Assembly (NCBI GenBank): GCA_964387795.1
Contig: CAYLYP010000001.1
Location: forward strand, 1-64,000
Direction of reading: 5' to 3'
DNA: 64,000 nucleotides
DNA from: CAYLYP01 sp964387795
GTDB lineage: Bacteria; Bacteroidota; Bacteroidia; Bacteroidales; UBA7960
The notes beneath the pieces were generated by a model. The model saw nothing but the letters and a program-made list of their open reading frames with translations. It did not search any database and was not told where the DNA came from. The translations under genes and the position numbers were made by a program. Below are positions 16,482 through 24,632 of this stretch, piece after piece; the first letter of the stretch is position 1; every line of letters starts with the position of its first letter.

Positions 16482-17845
16482 TGAAACGATTCATTCAAAC
16501 CCTCCAGAATATATACAAAATCCAGGATCTAAGAACCCGGATTTTAACAACTCTTGGTATTATATTAATATACCGATTTGGTTCTTTTGTAGTATTACCT
16601 GGTGTTGATCCTTCAATGTTGGATAAACTTCAGTCTCAAACATCTGAAGGTATTCTTGGTTTGCTGAACATGTTTTCGGGGGGGGCATTCTCTAATGCCT
16701 CCATTTTCGCTTTGGGGATTATGCCTTATATCTCAGCATCCATTGTTGTTCAATTATTAGGTATAGCTATCCCTTATTTTCAAAGGCTTCAAAAAGAAGG
16801 CGAAAGTGGTAGAAAAAAGATTAATCAAATTACACGCTTCCTGACTGTGATTATCACCGCTGCACAGGCACCAGCATATTTGGCAAATCTTGTATCTCAA
16901 CTACCTCCTGAAGCAATTATGCCTTTCGACCCTAATGCTACAAATCCAAGTACTTTATTCATGGTTTCATCTGTAATTATGTTAATTGCTGGAACAATGT
17001 TTATTATGTGGCTTGGTGAAAAGATTACCGACAAAGGAATAGGTAATGGTATCTCATTAATTATTATGATTGGTATCATTGCACGATTACCTTTTGCCCT
17101 TGTGGCAGAGTTGATTTCACGTCTTGAAGAACAAGGCGGTGGAATGGTAGTCTTTTTGGTTGAAATTGTAGTTTTAATGGTTGTTGTGGTGCTTTGTATT
17201 CTTTTAGTACAGGGAACAAGGAAAATTCCTGTTCAATTTGCTAAAAGAGTTGTTGGAAACAAACAATATGGTGGTGTTCGCCAGTATATTCCCTTAAAAG
17301 TGAATGCTGCCGGTGTTATGCCTATCATTTTTGCTCAGGCAATTATGTTTGTTCCTATTACTATAGCTGGTTTTAGTGATAATGAAGCTTTTACAGGTTT
17401 TATTTCAGCATTTACAAACTTTACTGGTTTCTGGTATAATTTTGTTTTCGCAACTTTAATTATCCTTTTTACTTATTTCTATACTGCCATTACTGTAAAT
17501 CCAAATCAAATGGCGGAAGATATGAAGAAGAACGGAGGTTTTATACCAGGAGTTAAACCAGGCAAGAAAACAGCTGACTTCATTGATAATGTAATGTCAA
17601 AAATTACTTTACCTGGGTCAATTTTCCTTGCTCTTGTTGCAATTATGCCAGCCTTAGTAAGTTTTATGAAGGTAAATAGTCAGTTTGCACAGTTTTTTGG
17701 AGGAACCTCATTATTGATTCTTGTAGGTGTTGTTTTGGATACCTTACAACAAATTGAAAGTCATCTTTTAATGCGTCATTATGATGGTTTAACCAAATCT
17801 GGCAGGATTAAAGGTCGTTCTTCTTCAATGGGAATGGCTGGTTAA
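16481..17845 (+). CDS. secY: Protein translocase subunit SecY
   Basis: SecY is the channel of the Sec translocon in the inner membrane. The 454-residue protein has ten hydrophobic segments, the plug region with LLNMFSGGAFSNASIFALGIMPYISASIVVQLL (about 62-94), and the conserved cytosolic loop GGVRQYIPLKVNAAGVMPIIFA. Length is slightly above E. coli (443). It precedes map, the usual spc-operon order. Confidence 0.99.
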   Translation: MKRFIQTLQNIYKIQDLRTRILTTLGIILIYRFGSFVVLPGVDPSMLDKLQSQTSEGILGLLNMFSGGAFSNASIFALGIMPYISASIVVQLLGIAIPYFQRLQKEGESGRKKINQITRFLTVIITAAQAPAYLANLVSQLPPEAIMPFDPNATNPSTLFMVSSVIMLIAGTMFIMWLGEKITDKGIGNGISLIIMIGIIARLPFALVAELISRLEEQGGGMVVFLVEIVVLMVVVVLCILLVQGTRKIPVQFAKRVVGNKQYGGVRQYIPLKVNAAGVMPIIFAQAIMFVPITIAGFSDNEAFTGFISAFTNFTGFWYNFVFATLIILFTYFYTAITVNPNQMAEDMKKNGGFIPGVKPGKKTADFIDNVMSKITLPGSIFLALVAIMPALVSFMKVNSQFAQFFGGTSLLILVGVVLDTLQQIESHLLMRHYDGLTKSGRIKGRSSSMGMAG

Positions 17846-17856
17846 TAAGTGAAGTA

Positions 17857-18633
17857 ATGATTTTTTACAAGACAAACGAAGAAATCGAATTAATTCGACA
17901 AAGTTCTTTACTTGTTGCAAAAACGCTCGCTGAAGTAGCGCGTCATATCAAACCTGGCGTAAGTACACTTCAACTTGATACAATTGCTGAGCAATATATT
18001 AGAGACAATGGAGGCATACCTGGATTTAAAGGGTATAATGGTTTTCCTGCAACTCTTTGTATTTCTCCCAATGATATCATTGTTCATGGAATACCCGGTA
18101 ACAGGGTTTTAGTGGATGGGGATATTGTTTCAGTTGATTGTGGAGTTGTTATGAATGGTTATTATGGTGACTCAGCATACACATTTTGTGTAGGTGAAGT
18201 TAAAGATGAAGTTCGCAATCTGTTGCAAGTTACTCTTGAAAGTTTAAAAGCAGGTATTTCTAATGCAATAGTAGGGCAACGTCTTGGTGATATCTCAGCA
18301 GCTGTTCAACAAACTGCCGAATCAGCAGGTTATTCTGTTGTAAGGGATTTGGTTGGTCATGGTGTAGGAAAACATTTACATGAATCTCCAGAAGTCCCGA
18401 ATTATGGAAAAAAAGGTAGTGGATTGAAACTACAAGAAGGTCTTGTAATTGCTATTGAACCTATGATAAACATGGGGAAAAAGGGTATATTTCAGGAACG
18501 TGATGGATGGACAATAAGAACAATTGATCGTCTTCCTTCGGCTCATTTTGAACACACAATAGCAGTTAAAGCTCAAAAAGCAGACGTTTTATCATCGTTT
18601 GAATTTATTGAGGAAGTATTAATGCGTAAATAA
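17857..18633 (+). CDS. map: Methionine aminopeptidase, type I
   Basis: Removes the initiator methionine from nascent proteins after deformylation. The 258-residue pita-bread enzyme has all five metal ligands: D94, D105, H168, E201 and E232, and the substrate-binding H77. It is the short type I form without an N-terminal extension. It follows secY after 11 bases and precedes infA. Confidence 0.98.
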   Translation: MIFYKTNEEIELIRQSSLLVAKTLAEVARHIKPGVSTLQLDTIAEQYIRDNGGIPGFKGYNGFPATLCISPNDIIVHGIPGNRVLVDGDIVSVDCGVVMNGYYGDSAYTFCVGEVKDEVRNLLQVTLESLKAGISNAIVGQRLGDISAAVQQTAESAGYSVVRDLVGHGVGKHLHESPEVPNYGKKGSGLKLQEGLVIAIEPMINMGKKGIFQERDGWTIRTIDRLPSAHFEHTIAVKAQKADVLSSFEFIEEVLMRK

Positions 18634-18651
18634 GTTTTAAAAAAAACTTGA

Positions 18652-18870
18652 ATGGCTAAACAAGGTTCGATTCAACAAGATGGAACAGTAATAGAATCTC
18701 TTGGCAATGCTATGTTTAGAGTAGAGCTGGAGAATGGACATGTGATAATTGCTCATATTTCCGGGAAGATGCGAATGCACTACATTAAAATACTTCCCGG
18801 AGATAAAGTGAGGCTGGAAATGTCCCCTTACGACCTGACAAAAGGAAGAATTACCTTCAGGTACAAATAA
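18652..18870 (+). CDS. infA: Translation initiation factor IF-1
   Basis: IF-1 blocks the A site during initiation and supports IF-2 and IF-3. It is a single OB-fold protein of 72 residues. The sequence MAKQGSIQQDGTVIESLGNAMF and the end MSPYDLTKGRITFRYK match the family closely. rpmJ begins 29 bases downstream. Confidence 0.99.
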   Translation: MAKQGSIQQDGTVIESLGNAMFRVELENGHVIIAHISGKMRMHYIKILPGDKVRLEMSPYDLTKGRITFRYK

Positions 18871-18899
18871 AGGTTTTAACCCAATAAAGATTTTTTGCA

Positions 18900-19016
18900 A
18901 TGAAAGTTAGAGTATCTGTTAAAAAAAGAAGTCCCGAGTGCAAAATTGTACGTCGTAAGGGACGTATTTACGTGATAAACAAAAAGAATCCTAAGTATAA
19001 ACAACGTCAAGGATAA
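18900..19016 (+). CDS. rpmJ: 50S ribosomal protein L36, zinc-free form
   Basis: A 38-codon gene running from ATG 18900 to TAA 19014-19016. It reads MKVRVSVKKRSPECK..., then a basic stretch IVRRKGRIYVINKKN, and ends KYKQRQG, the L36 signature tail. Zinc-binding L36 has three cysteines and a histidine. Here only C14 remains: the first cysteine is S11, and the later ligand positions are not cysteine or histidine. It is therefore the C-minus type. L36 stabilises 23S rRNA near the tRNA corridor of the 50S subunit. Confidence 0.96.
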   Translation: MKVRVSVKKRSPECKIVRRKGRIYVINKKNPKYKQRQG

Positions 19017-19022
19017 TTTTTG

Positions 19023-19030
19023 TAATTTTG
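19023..19030 (+). promoter_or_regulatory. Possible internal promoter before rpsM
   Basis: TAATTTTG matches the -7 consensus TAnnTTTG exactly and lies between rpmJ and rpsM, 32 bases before the rpsM start. No TTG is found at the -33 distance, so an independent promoter for rpsM-rpsK-rpsD-rpoA-rplQ is possible but not firm. Confidence 0.4.
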
Positions 19031-19061
19031 CAGTTTAAAAAACAACAATCAAAAGAATAAT

Positions 19062-19439
19062 ATGGCAAGGATAGCTGGAATTGACTTACCAAATAATAAG
19101 CGAGGAGAAATAGGCTTAACATATATTTATGGAATAGGCCGCTCATCAGCACGTATGATCCTCAAGGAAGCCGGCATTGATTTTAACACCAAGGTACAGG
19201 ATTGGAATGACGATCAATTGTCTGTTATCCGTACTCTTATTGGTGAGAAATACAAAGTTGAAGGTCAGCTTCGTTCAGAAGTTCAAATGAACATCAAGCG
19301 ATTGATGGATATTGGTTGCTACCGCGGTATCAGGCATCGTATTGGTTTACCACTTCGTGGTCAAAAAACTAAAAATAATGCCCGTACTCGTAAAGGGAGA
19401 AAGAAAACCGTTGCGAATAAGAAAAAAGCTACCAAATAA
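19062..19439 (+). CDS. rpsM: 30S ribosomal protein S13
   Basis: S13 contacts P-site tRNA and bridges to the 50S subunit. The 125-residue product starts MARIAGIDLPNNKRGEIGLTYIYGIG (HhH-like region) and ends with the basic tail GQKTKNNARTRKGRKKTV. Length and sequence are typical. Confidence 0.99.
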   Translation: MARIAGIDLPNNKRGEIGLTYIYGIGRSSARMILKEAGIDFNTKVQDWNDDQLSVIRTLIGEKYKVEGQLRSEVQMNIKRLMDIGCYRGIRHRIGLPLRGQKTKNNARTRKGRKKTVANKKKATK

Positions 19440-19487
19440 TAAAATGAGACTAGTTGCTTAGGCACACTAAAGAAAAACAGTTTTACT

Positions 19488-19886
19488 ATGGCAAAAACAA
19501 AAAGTGCAAAAACACCTGCAAAGAAAAGGGTAGTAAAAGTAGAATCTACTGGACAAGCTCATATTTTTGCTTCGTTCAATAATATCATCGTTTCTCTGAC
19601 AAATAATGCTGGTCAGGTTATCTCCTGGTCTTCTGCCGGAAAAATGGGATTTAGAGGTTCTAAAAAGAATACTCCCTATGCAGGACAAATGGCCGCTGCC
19701 GATTGTTCAAAAGTAGCTTTTGACCTTGGACTCCGTAAGGTTAAGGTATTTGTGAAAGGCCCCGGCTCAGGCAGAGAATCTGCTATCCGTACCATTCATG
19801 GCGCTGGAATTGAAGTAATGGAAATTGTTGATGTTACTCCGCTTCCTCATAATGGCTGTCGTCCACCAAAACGCAGAAGGGTATAA
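19488..19886 (+). CDS. rpsK: 30S ribosomal protein S11
   Basis: S11 forms part of the mRNA exit channel on the 30S platform. It has 132 residues: a lysine-rich N-terminus, then GQAHIFASFNNIIVSLTNNAGQ, GFRGSKKNTPYAGQ and the ending TPLPHNGCRPPKRRRV, all diagnostic. Confidence 0.99.
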   Translation: MAKTKSAKTPAKKRVVKVESTGQAHIFASFNNIIVSLTNNAGQVISWSSAGKMGFRGSKKNTPYAGQMAAADCSKVAFDLGLRKVKVFVKGPGSGRESAIRTIHGAGIEVMEIVDVTPLPHNGCRPPKRRRV

Positions 19887-19924
19887 TTTGGTAAGTTTAT
19901 AGAATTTCAGAAACAAACAAAATT

Positions 19925-20530
19925 ATGGCAAGATATACTGGACCTGCAACCAAAATTGCAAGAAAATTTGGTGAGCCCATCTTCGGACCGGATAAAAGTT
20001 TTGAAAAGAAAAAGTATCCTCCCGGAATGCATGGCGTTGCAAAAAAACGTAAAAAACAATCTGAATATGGTATTCAGCTTCAGGAAAAGCAAAAAGCTAA
20101 ATATACTTATGGTATTTTAGAACGTCAGTTTAGTAACCTTTTTGAACTTGCTAGCCGCAAAAGAGGGATTACTGGTGAGATTTTACTTCAATTTTGTGAA
20201 GCTCGTTTGGATAACGTGGTTTTTCGTATGGGTATTGCTCCTTCACGTCGTGCTGCCCGTCAGTTAGTTAGCCATCGTCATATCCTTGTTAACGGAGACG
20301 TTACAAATATCCCCTCTTATCAGGTTCACCCAGGTGATGTAATTGGCGTTAGAGAAAAATCAAAATCTCTTGAAGTTATTACAGATTCTGTTGCTTCTAG
20401 AGTAAACGCATACTCTTGGTTAGAATGGGATAATAGCAACTTCTCAGGTAAATTCCTTAATTATCCTGAAAGAGAAGCTATTCCTGAAAACATTAAGGAA
20501 CAGCTTATCGTAGAGCTTTACTCTAAATAA
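19925..20530 (+). CDS. rpsD: 30S ribosomal protein S4, zinc-free form
   Basis: S4 initiates 16S 5'-domain assembly. It is 201 residues; the S4 RNA-binding domain contains RLDNVVFRMGIAPSRRAARQLVSHRHILVNG (about 94-124). The N-terminal region lacks the cysteine cluster of zinc-binding S4. In E. coli, S4 represses the alpha operon; here it also lies directly upstream of rpoA. Confidence 0.99.
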   Translation: MARYTGPATKIARKFGEPIFGPDKSFEKKKYPPGMHGVAKKRKKQSEYGIQLQEKQKAKYTYGILERQFSNLFELASRKRGITGEILLQFCEARLDNVVFRMGIAPSRRAARQLVSHRHILVNGDVTNIPSYQVHPGDVIGVREKSKSLEVITDSVASRVNAYSWLEWDNSNFSGKFLNYPEREAIPENIKEQLIVELYSK

Positions 20531-20568
20531 TAATCAGGTTATATTGGTAATTCATAAAATCAAGGTAA

Positions 20569-21561
20569 ATGGCAATATTAGCTTTTCAAAAACCTGACAA
20601 GGTTGTAATGGTGGAATCTGATTCAAGATATGGAAAATTTGAATTTCGTCCATTAGAACCAGGTTATGGAATTACGGTCGGAAATGCCCTTCGCAGGATA
20701 CTGTTGTCTTCTCTTGAAGGTTTCGCTATCACTTCCGTTAAAATCGAGGGTGTTGACCATGAATTTTCTACTATTAAAGGTGTAGTGGAAGATGTAACAG
20801 AGATTATTCTCAACCTTAAACAAGTTAGGTTCAAGAGACAAATTGAAGGAATTGAAAGTGAAAAAGTTGTTATTAATTTATCTGGTCAGGAATTACTTAC
20901 TGCTGGAGATTTTAATAACTTCCTTTCAAATTTTCAAGTATTGAATCCTGATTTGATTGTTTGCAACATGGAACCTAGTACAAATATTTCCATGGAACTT
21001 ACAATTGAAAAAGGGAGGGGATATGTTCCTGCTGAAGAGAATAAAAACCTTAATGCTGGAATTGGTGTTATAGCTATTGATGCTATTTATACTCCAGTTA
21101 AAAATGTGAAATATGGAGTTGAAAACTTCCGTGTTGAACAAAAAACCGACTACGAAAAGTTAGTTATTGAAATAACTACCGACGGTTCTATTGGCCCTAA
21201 AGATGCGCTTAAAGAAGCTGCTAAAATCCTTATTCACCATTTTATGTTATTCAGCGATGAAAAGATTACTCTTGATGCTGAAGAAAAAGCCGCAAGTGAA
21301 GAGTTTGATGAAACCTCTTTACACATGCGCCAGCTTTTAAAAACTAAATTAGTGGACATGGATCTATCTGTTCGTGCTCTTAACTGCCTTAAGGCAGCTG
21401 ATGTAGAAACCCTCGCAGACCTGGTTTCACTTAACAAACATGACTTGCTTAAGTTCCGCAATTTTGGAAAGAAATCTCTTACCGAACTTGAGGAATTAAT
21501 AAAATCCAAAAATTTGAGTTTTGGAATGAATCTTTCCAAATATAAATTAGAAAAGGACTAA
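20569..21561 (+). CDS. rpoA: RNA polymerase subunit alpha
   Basis: The 330-residue alpha subunit nucleates RNA polymerase assembly through its N-terminal domain (FRPLEPGYGITVGNALRRILLSSLEGFAITSVKI, about 26-59) and contacts UP elements and activators through its C-terminal domain. The latter contains LDMDLSVRALNCLKAADVETLADLV and FGKKSLTELEELI (about 263-310). It lies between rpsD and rplQ, as in most bacteria. Confidence 0.99.
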   Translation: MAILAFQKPDKVVMVESDSRYGKFEFRPLEPGYGITVGNALRRILLSSLEGFAITSVKIEGVDHEFSTIKGVVEDVTEIILNLKQVRFKRQIEGIESEKVVINLSGQELLTAGDFNNFLSNFQVLNPDLIVCNMEPSTNISMELTIEKGRGYVPAEENKNLNAGIGVIAIDAIYTPVKNVKYGVENFRVEQKTDYEKLVIEITTDGSIGPKDALKEAAKILIHHFMLFSDEKITLDAEEKAASEEFDETSLHMRQLLKTKLVDMDLSVRALNCLKAADVETLADLVSLNKHDLLKFRNFGKKSLTELEELIKSKNLSFGMNLSKYKLEKD

Positions 21562-21566
21562 TTCAA

Positions 21567-22097
21567 ATGAGACACAAGAAATCCGTTAATCATTTGGGCA
21601 GGACTTCAGAGCACAGGAAAGCTTTAATGGCAAACCTGGCCTCTTCACTTATCCTGCACAAACGTATAAGCACAACCCAAGCTAAGGCTAAAGCCTTGCG
21701 AACATATATCGAACCGCTGATTACAAAATCAAAAGACGATTCAACTCATTCCCGTCGTATTGTTTTTAGCTATCTTAAAAACAAATTTGCGGTTAGTGAA
21801 TTGTTTCGTGAAATATCACAAAAAGTTGCTAACAGACCTGGTGGTTATACCCGTATCCTGAAAACAGGGTTCCGGCCTGGCGATGCAGCTGATATGTGTA
21901 TTATTGAGTTGGTGGACTACAATGAAAACTATGCTGCTAAAGCTACCGAAGTGAAGAAAGAAAAATCTACACGTCGTGGCAGAAGTGGTAAAAGTAAAGT
22001 TGAGGGTGCAACATCTAATGCTGAAGTTAAATCTGAAAAAGCAAAAGAAACCCCCGACCATTCAAAAAAAACTGAAGAGGCTGATAACAAAGAATAA
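21567..22097 (+). CDS. rplQ: 50S ribosomal protein L17 with charged C-terminal extension
   Basis: L17 lies near the tunnel exit. The first 120 residues or so are canonical (RHKKSVNHLGRTSEHRKALMANLASSL at the start; RPGGYTRILKTGFRPGDAADMCIIELV near 90-117). A further 50 residues or so rich in K, E, S and T follow, giving 176 residues against about 120-130 in E. coli. Extended L17 tails occur in Bacteroidota. It is the last gene of the operon; a terminator follows at 22133. Confidence 0.97.
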   Translation: MRHKKSVNHLGRTSEHRKALMANLASSLILHKRISTTQAKAKALRTYIEPLITKSKDDSTHSRRIVFSYLKNKFAVSELFREISQKVANRPGGYTRILKTGFRPGDAADMCIIELVDYNENYAAKATEVKKEKSTRRGRSGKSKVEGATSNAEVKSEKAKETPDHSKKTEEADNKE

Positions 22098-22132
22098 GCC
22101 CTTTGAAAAGCCTTCAAATATTCTTTTGAAAG

Positions 22133-22164
22133 GGATAAAGTGTAAGGCTTTATCCTTTTTTTTT
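22133..22164 (+). terminator. Terminator of the ribosomal operon
   Basis: GGATAAAG at 22133-22140 pairs exactly with CTTTATCC at 22148-22155 around a 7-base loop, followed by nine T residues. It closes the rpsL-rplQ operon 36 bases after rplQ and separates it from eno. Confidence 0.85.
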
Positions 22165-22193
22165 ATATTTTTTTTAACCTTAATTCTAATTTT

Positions 22194-23486
22194 ATGAGTG
22201 CAATCATTAATCTACACGCAAGACAAATCCTTGATTCAAGAGGAAATCCAACTGTTGAAGTGGAAGTAATCACTGAGGCTGGTGTTATGGGGAGAGCTGC
22301 TGTTCCTTCCGGAGCATCAACTGGTATTCATGAAGCTGTTGAACTTCGTGATGACGATAAAGGTGTTTACCTTGGTAAGGGCGTTTTAAAAGCTGTTAGC
22401 AATGTTAATAGTATTTTAAATGAAGAATTGAAAGGAATGTTGGTTACTGACCAGGTGGCCATTGATAAGTTGATGATTGAAGTTGATGGTACTCCAAATA
22501 AAGGAAACCTTGGCGCAAACGCTATGCTTGGTGTTTCCCTCGCTGTTGCAAATGCTGCTGCTCAGGAAACAAATCAGCCTTTATTTAGATATATTGGAGG
22601 GGTTAATGCTAACCTTCTCCCAATTCCTATGATGAATATCCTTAATGGAGGATCTCACGCTGATAACTCTATCGATTTCCAGGAATTTATGATCATGCCT
22701 GTTGGCGCTGCTACATTTACTGACGCTATTAGAATGGGTGCTGAGGTTTTCCATAACCTGAAATCAGTACTTAAGAAAAGCAACTATTCGACTAACGTTG
22801 GTGATGAAGGTGGTTTTGCACCAAATTTGAAATCAAATGAAGAAGCAATTACTGTGATTATTCAGGCAATTGAAAAAGCAGGTTACAAACCTGGCGAAGA
22901 TATTGCTATAGCTCTTGACCCTGCCTCTTCTGAATATTTTATCCCTGAAGAAAATGTTTATCATCTCCATAAATCTTCTGGTGATAAACTTACTCCTTCT
23001 CAAATGGTGAATTATTGGGCAGAATGGGTTAAAAAGTATCCTATTCTCTCAATTGAAGATGGAATGGCTGAAGATGATTGGGATGGCTGGAAATTAATGA
23101 CTAATCAATTGGGTTCTAAAATCCAATTAGTTGGAGATGACCTGTTTGTTACTAATGTAGAACGCTTAAAGCTAGGTATTCAAAAAGGTGTCGCTAATAG
23201 TATTCTTGTAAAAGTAAACCAAATTGGCACTTTAACTGAAACTATTGATGCTGTTAATATGGCTACCAGAAATAGTTATACAAGCGTTATGAGCCATCGC
23301 AGTGGTGAAACTGAAGATACATTTATCGCTGACCTTGCAGTTGCTTTATCCACTGGAATGATTAAAACTGGTTCTGCTTGTAGAAGTGAAAGAATTGCTA
23401 AATATAACCAACTTCTTCGCATTGAAGAATGGCTTGGTAATTCTGCCCGTTACCTTGGAAAAGACTTTAAATTCTATAAAAGGTAG
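22194..23486 (+). CDS. eno: Enolase
   Basis: Converts 2-phosphoglycerate to phosphoenolpyruvate in glycolysis, and the reverse in gluconeogenesis. The 430-residue product has the mobile active-site loop SGASTGIHE (39-47), the conserved H155 and Q163-E164, the catalytic general acid E205 in GDEGGFAPN, metal ligands in SIEDG and LVGDDLFVTN, the catalytic lysine in KVNQIGT, and SHRSGETED. It is separated from rplQ by a terminator, so it has its own transcript, and it ends at a strong bidirectional terminator. Confidence 0.99.
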   Translation: MSAIINLHARQILDSRGNPTVEVEVITEAGVMGRAAVPSGASTGIHEAVELRDDDKGVYLGKGVLKAVSNVNSILNEELKGMLVTDQVAIDKLMIEVDGTPNKGNLGANAMLGVSLAVANAAAQETNQPLFRYIGGVNANLLPIPMMNILNGGSHADNSIDFQEFMIMPVGAATFTDAIRMGAEVFHNLKSVLKKSNYSTNVGDEGGFAPNLKSNEEAITVIIQAIEKAGYKPGEDIAIALDPASSEYFIPEENVYHLHKSSGDKLTPSQMVNYWAEWVKKYPILSIEDGMAEDDWDGWKLMTNQLGSKIQLVGDDLFVTNVERLKLGIQKGVANSILVKVNQIGTLTETIDAVNMATRNSYTSVMSHRSGETEDTFIADLAVALSTGMIKTGSACRSERIAKYNQLLRIEEWLGNSARYLGKDFKFYKR

Positions 23487-23502
23487 AAGCATTATTTATT
23501 TT

Positions 23503-23536
23503 AAAAAAATAGCCGGTTTAAACCGGCTATTTTTTT
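23503..23536. terminator. Perfect 34-bp palindromic bidirectional terminator
   Basis: A perfect palindrome centred at 23519/23520 with core GCCGGTTTAAACCGGC, flanked by seven A on the left and seven T on the right. It can act on both strands, ending eno (+) and the convergent REC-kinase gene (-), whose stop codon overlaps its right end (23535). Confidence 0.9.
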
Positions 23537-24632
23537 ATATAGTAGGAATTATTACATTCACTTTTGTGTAATTTCCGTAATCACTATCTATTAAAAGTCT
23601 GGCATTATTTAAATCACATAGTTTTTTCACAAGGCACAAGCCCAATCCTACACCTTGTTGTTCATATTTCTCTCTTTCAAATTGAATAAATGGGGTTCCC
23701 ACTTTATTTATATCTTCATATTTTATACCACGACCTCTATCTGTTACCTGAACGATTACTGAACCTCCATTTACAATGGTGTTGATTTCTATTGGAGTCC
23801 CAGGTTCACTAAATTTTAATGCATTATCTATTATTTCACCCGTCAAATGCTTTAAATCTTCATCAGGTATCCGGGCTTCAAAAGGATTTATATTTACCCT
23901 AATATCTTCTTCCCTCTCATATTGTAAAGCTTTTTCCCTGGCTTCTTTCTCTATAATCTCATGATAAATAGAACGCTTTCCTGAGATTGGGTTCTGTTGA
24001 TAATTCGATTTATCGTTTTCGCATTTTTGAAGGTGTGCTAGTAATAAAATGTTTGAAATAGTATGCTGTAACCGCTTCCCTGATTTCTTTATTGCATGAA
24101 GCATTTCAACCATATCTGCCTTTGAAAAATCATCGTAAAAATCAAGCATTAGGTCTGTAAGCCCAATAATCCCGTTTAAAGGGGTATTGTATTCATGAGC
24201 TGATATATTGTTTATTTTAACAATGCTTTCTTCAACTTTATGCCGAATATGGTTTATTGTCTTTTTTCTTCGATCCAACCTTGACTGTATTGCCTTATTG
24301 AGGTCATCAACAAGAAAGGGCTTTGTAATATAGTCATCAGCACCGAGGTTCATTCCGGTTCTTGTATCTGAAGCTTCGCTTTTGGCGGTTAAAAAAATAA
24401 ATGGGATTTCTGATGTGTCTGTATTATGACGTACATGCTTAAGTACTTCATATCCATCCATCTCAGGCATCATTATATCACATATTATTAGGTCTGGGTT
24501 GTTTTCAATTGCTTTTTGAACTCCCATTTTGCCATTATTGGCTAATATTATTTGATGGCCTTTTAATTCAAGCATCTCCTTGAGGTTTTCTCTGAGAAGG
24601 TCCTCGTCTTCTATTACTAAAATTCGGTTCAT
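23535..24632 (-). CDS. REC-histidine kinase hybrid
   Basis: A 365-residue cytosolic protein. The N-terminal receiver domain (about 1-120) is complete: acidic pocket E8-D9, phospho-acceptor D52, T82 and K104. A dimerisation/phospho-acceptor segment with H146 in SAHEYNTPLNG follows, then an HATPase domain with DNALKFS (N box), DRGRGI (G1) and GVGLGL (G2). So a receiver is placed before a kinase, and there is no DNA-binding output domain. Its ATG overlaps the stop of the upstream multi-PAS kinase by four bases (ATGA), so the two are made together and probably signal to each other. The output partner is unknown. Confidence 0.9.
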   Translation of the reverse strand: MNRILVIEDEDLLRENLKEMLELKGHQIILANNGKMGVQKAIENNPDLIICDIMMPEMDGYEVLKHVRHNTDTSEIPFIFLTAKSEASDTRTGMNLGADDYITKPFLVDDLNKAIQSRLDRRKKTINHIRHKVEESIVKINNISAHEYNTPLNGIIGLTDLMLDFYDDFSKADMVEMLHAIKKSGKRLQHTISNILLLAHLQKCENDKSNYQQNPISGKRSIYHEIIEKEAREKALQYEREEDIRVNINPFEARIPDEDLKHLTGEIIDNALKFSEPGTPIEINTIVNGGSVIVQVTDRGRGIKYEDINKVGTPFIQFEREKYEQQGVGLGLCLVKKLCDLNNARLLIDSDYGNYTKVNVIIPTI

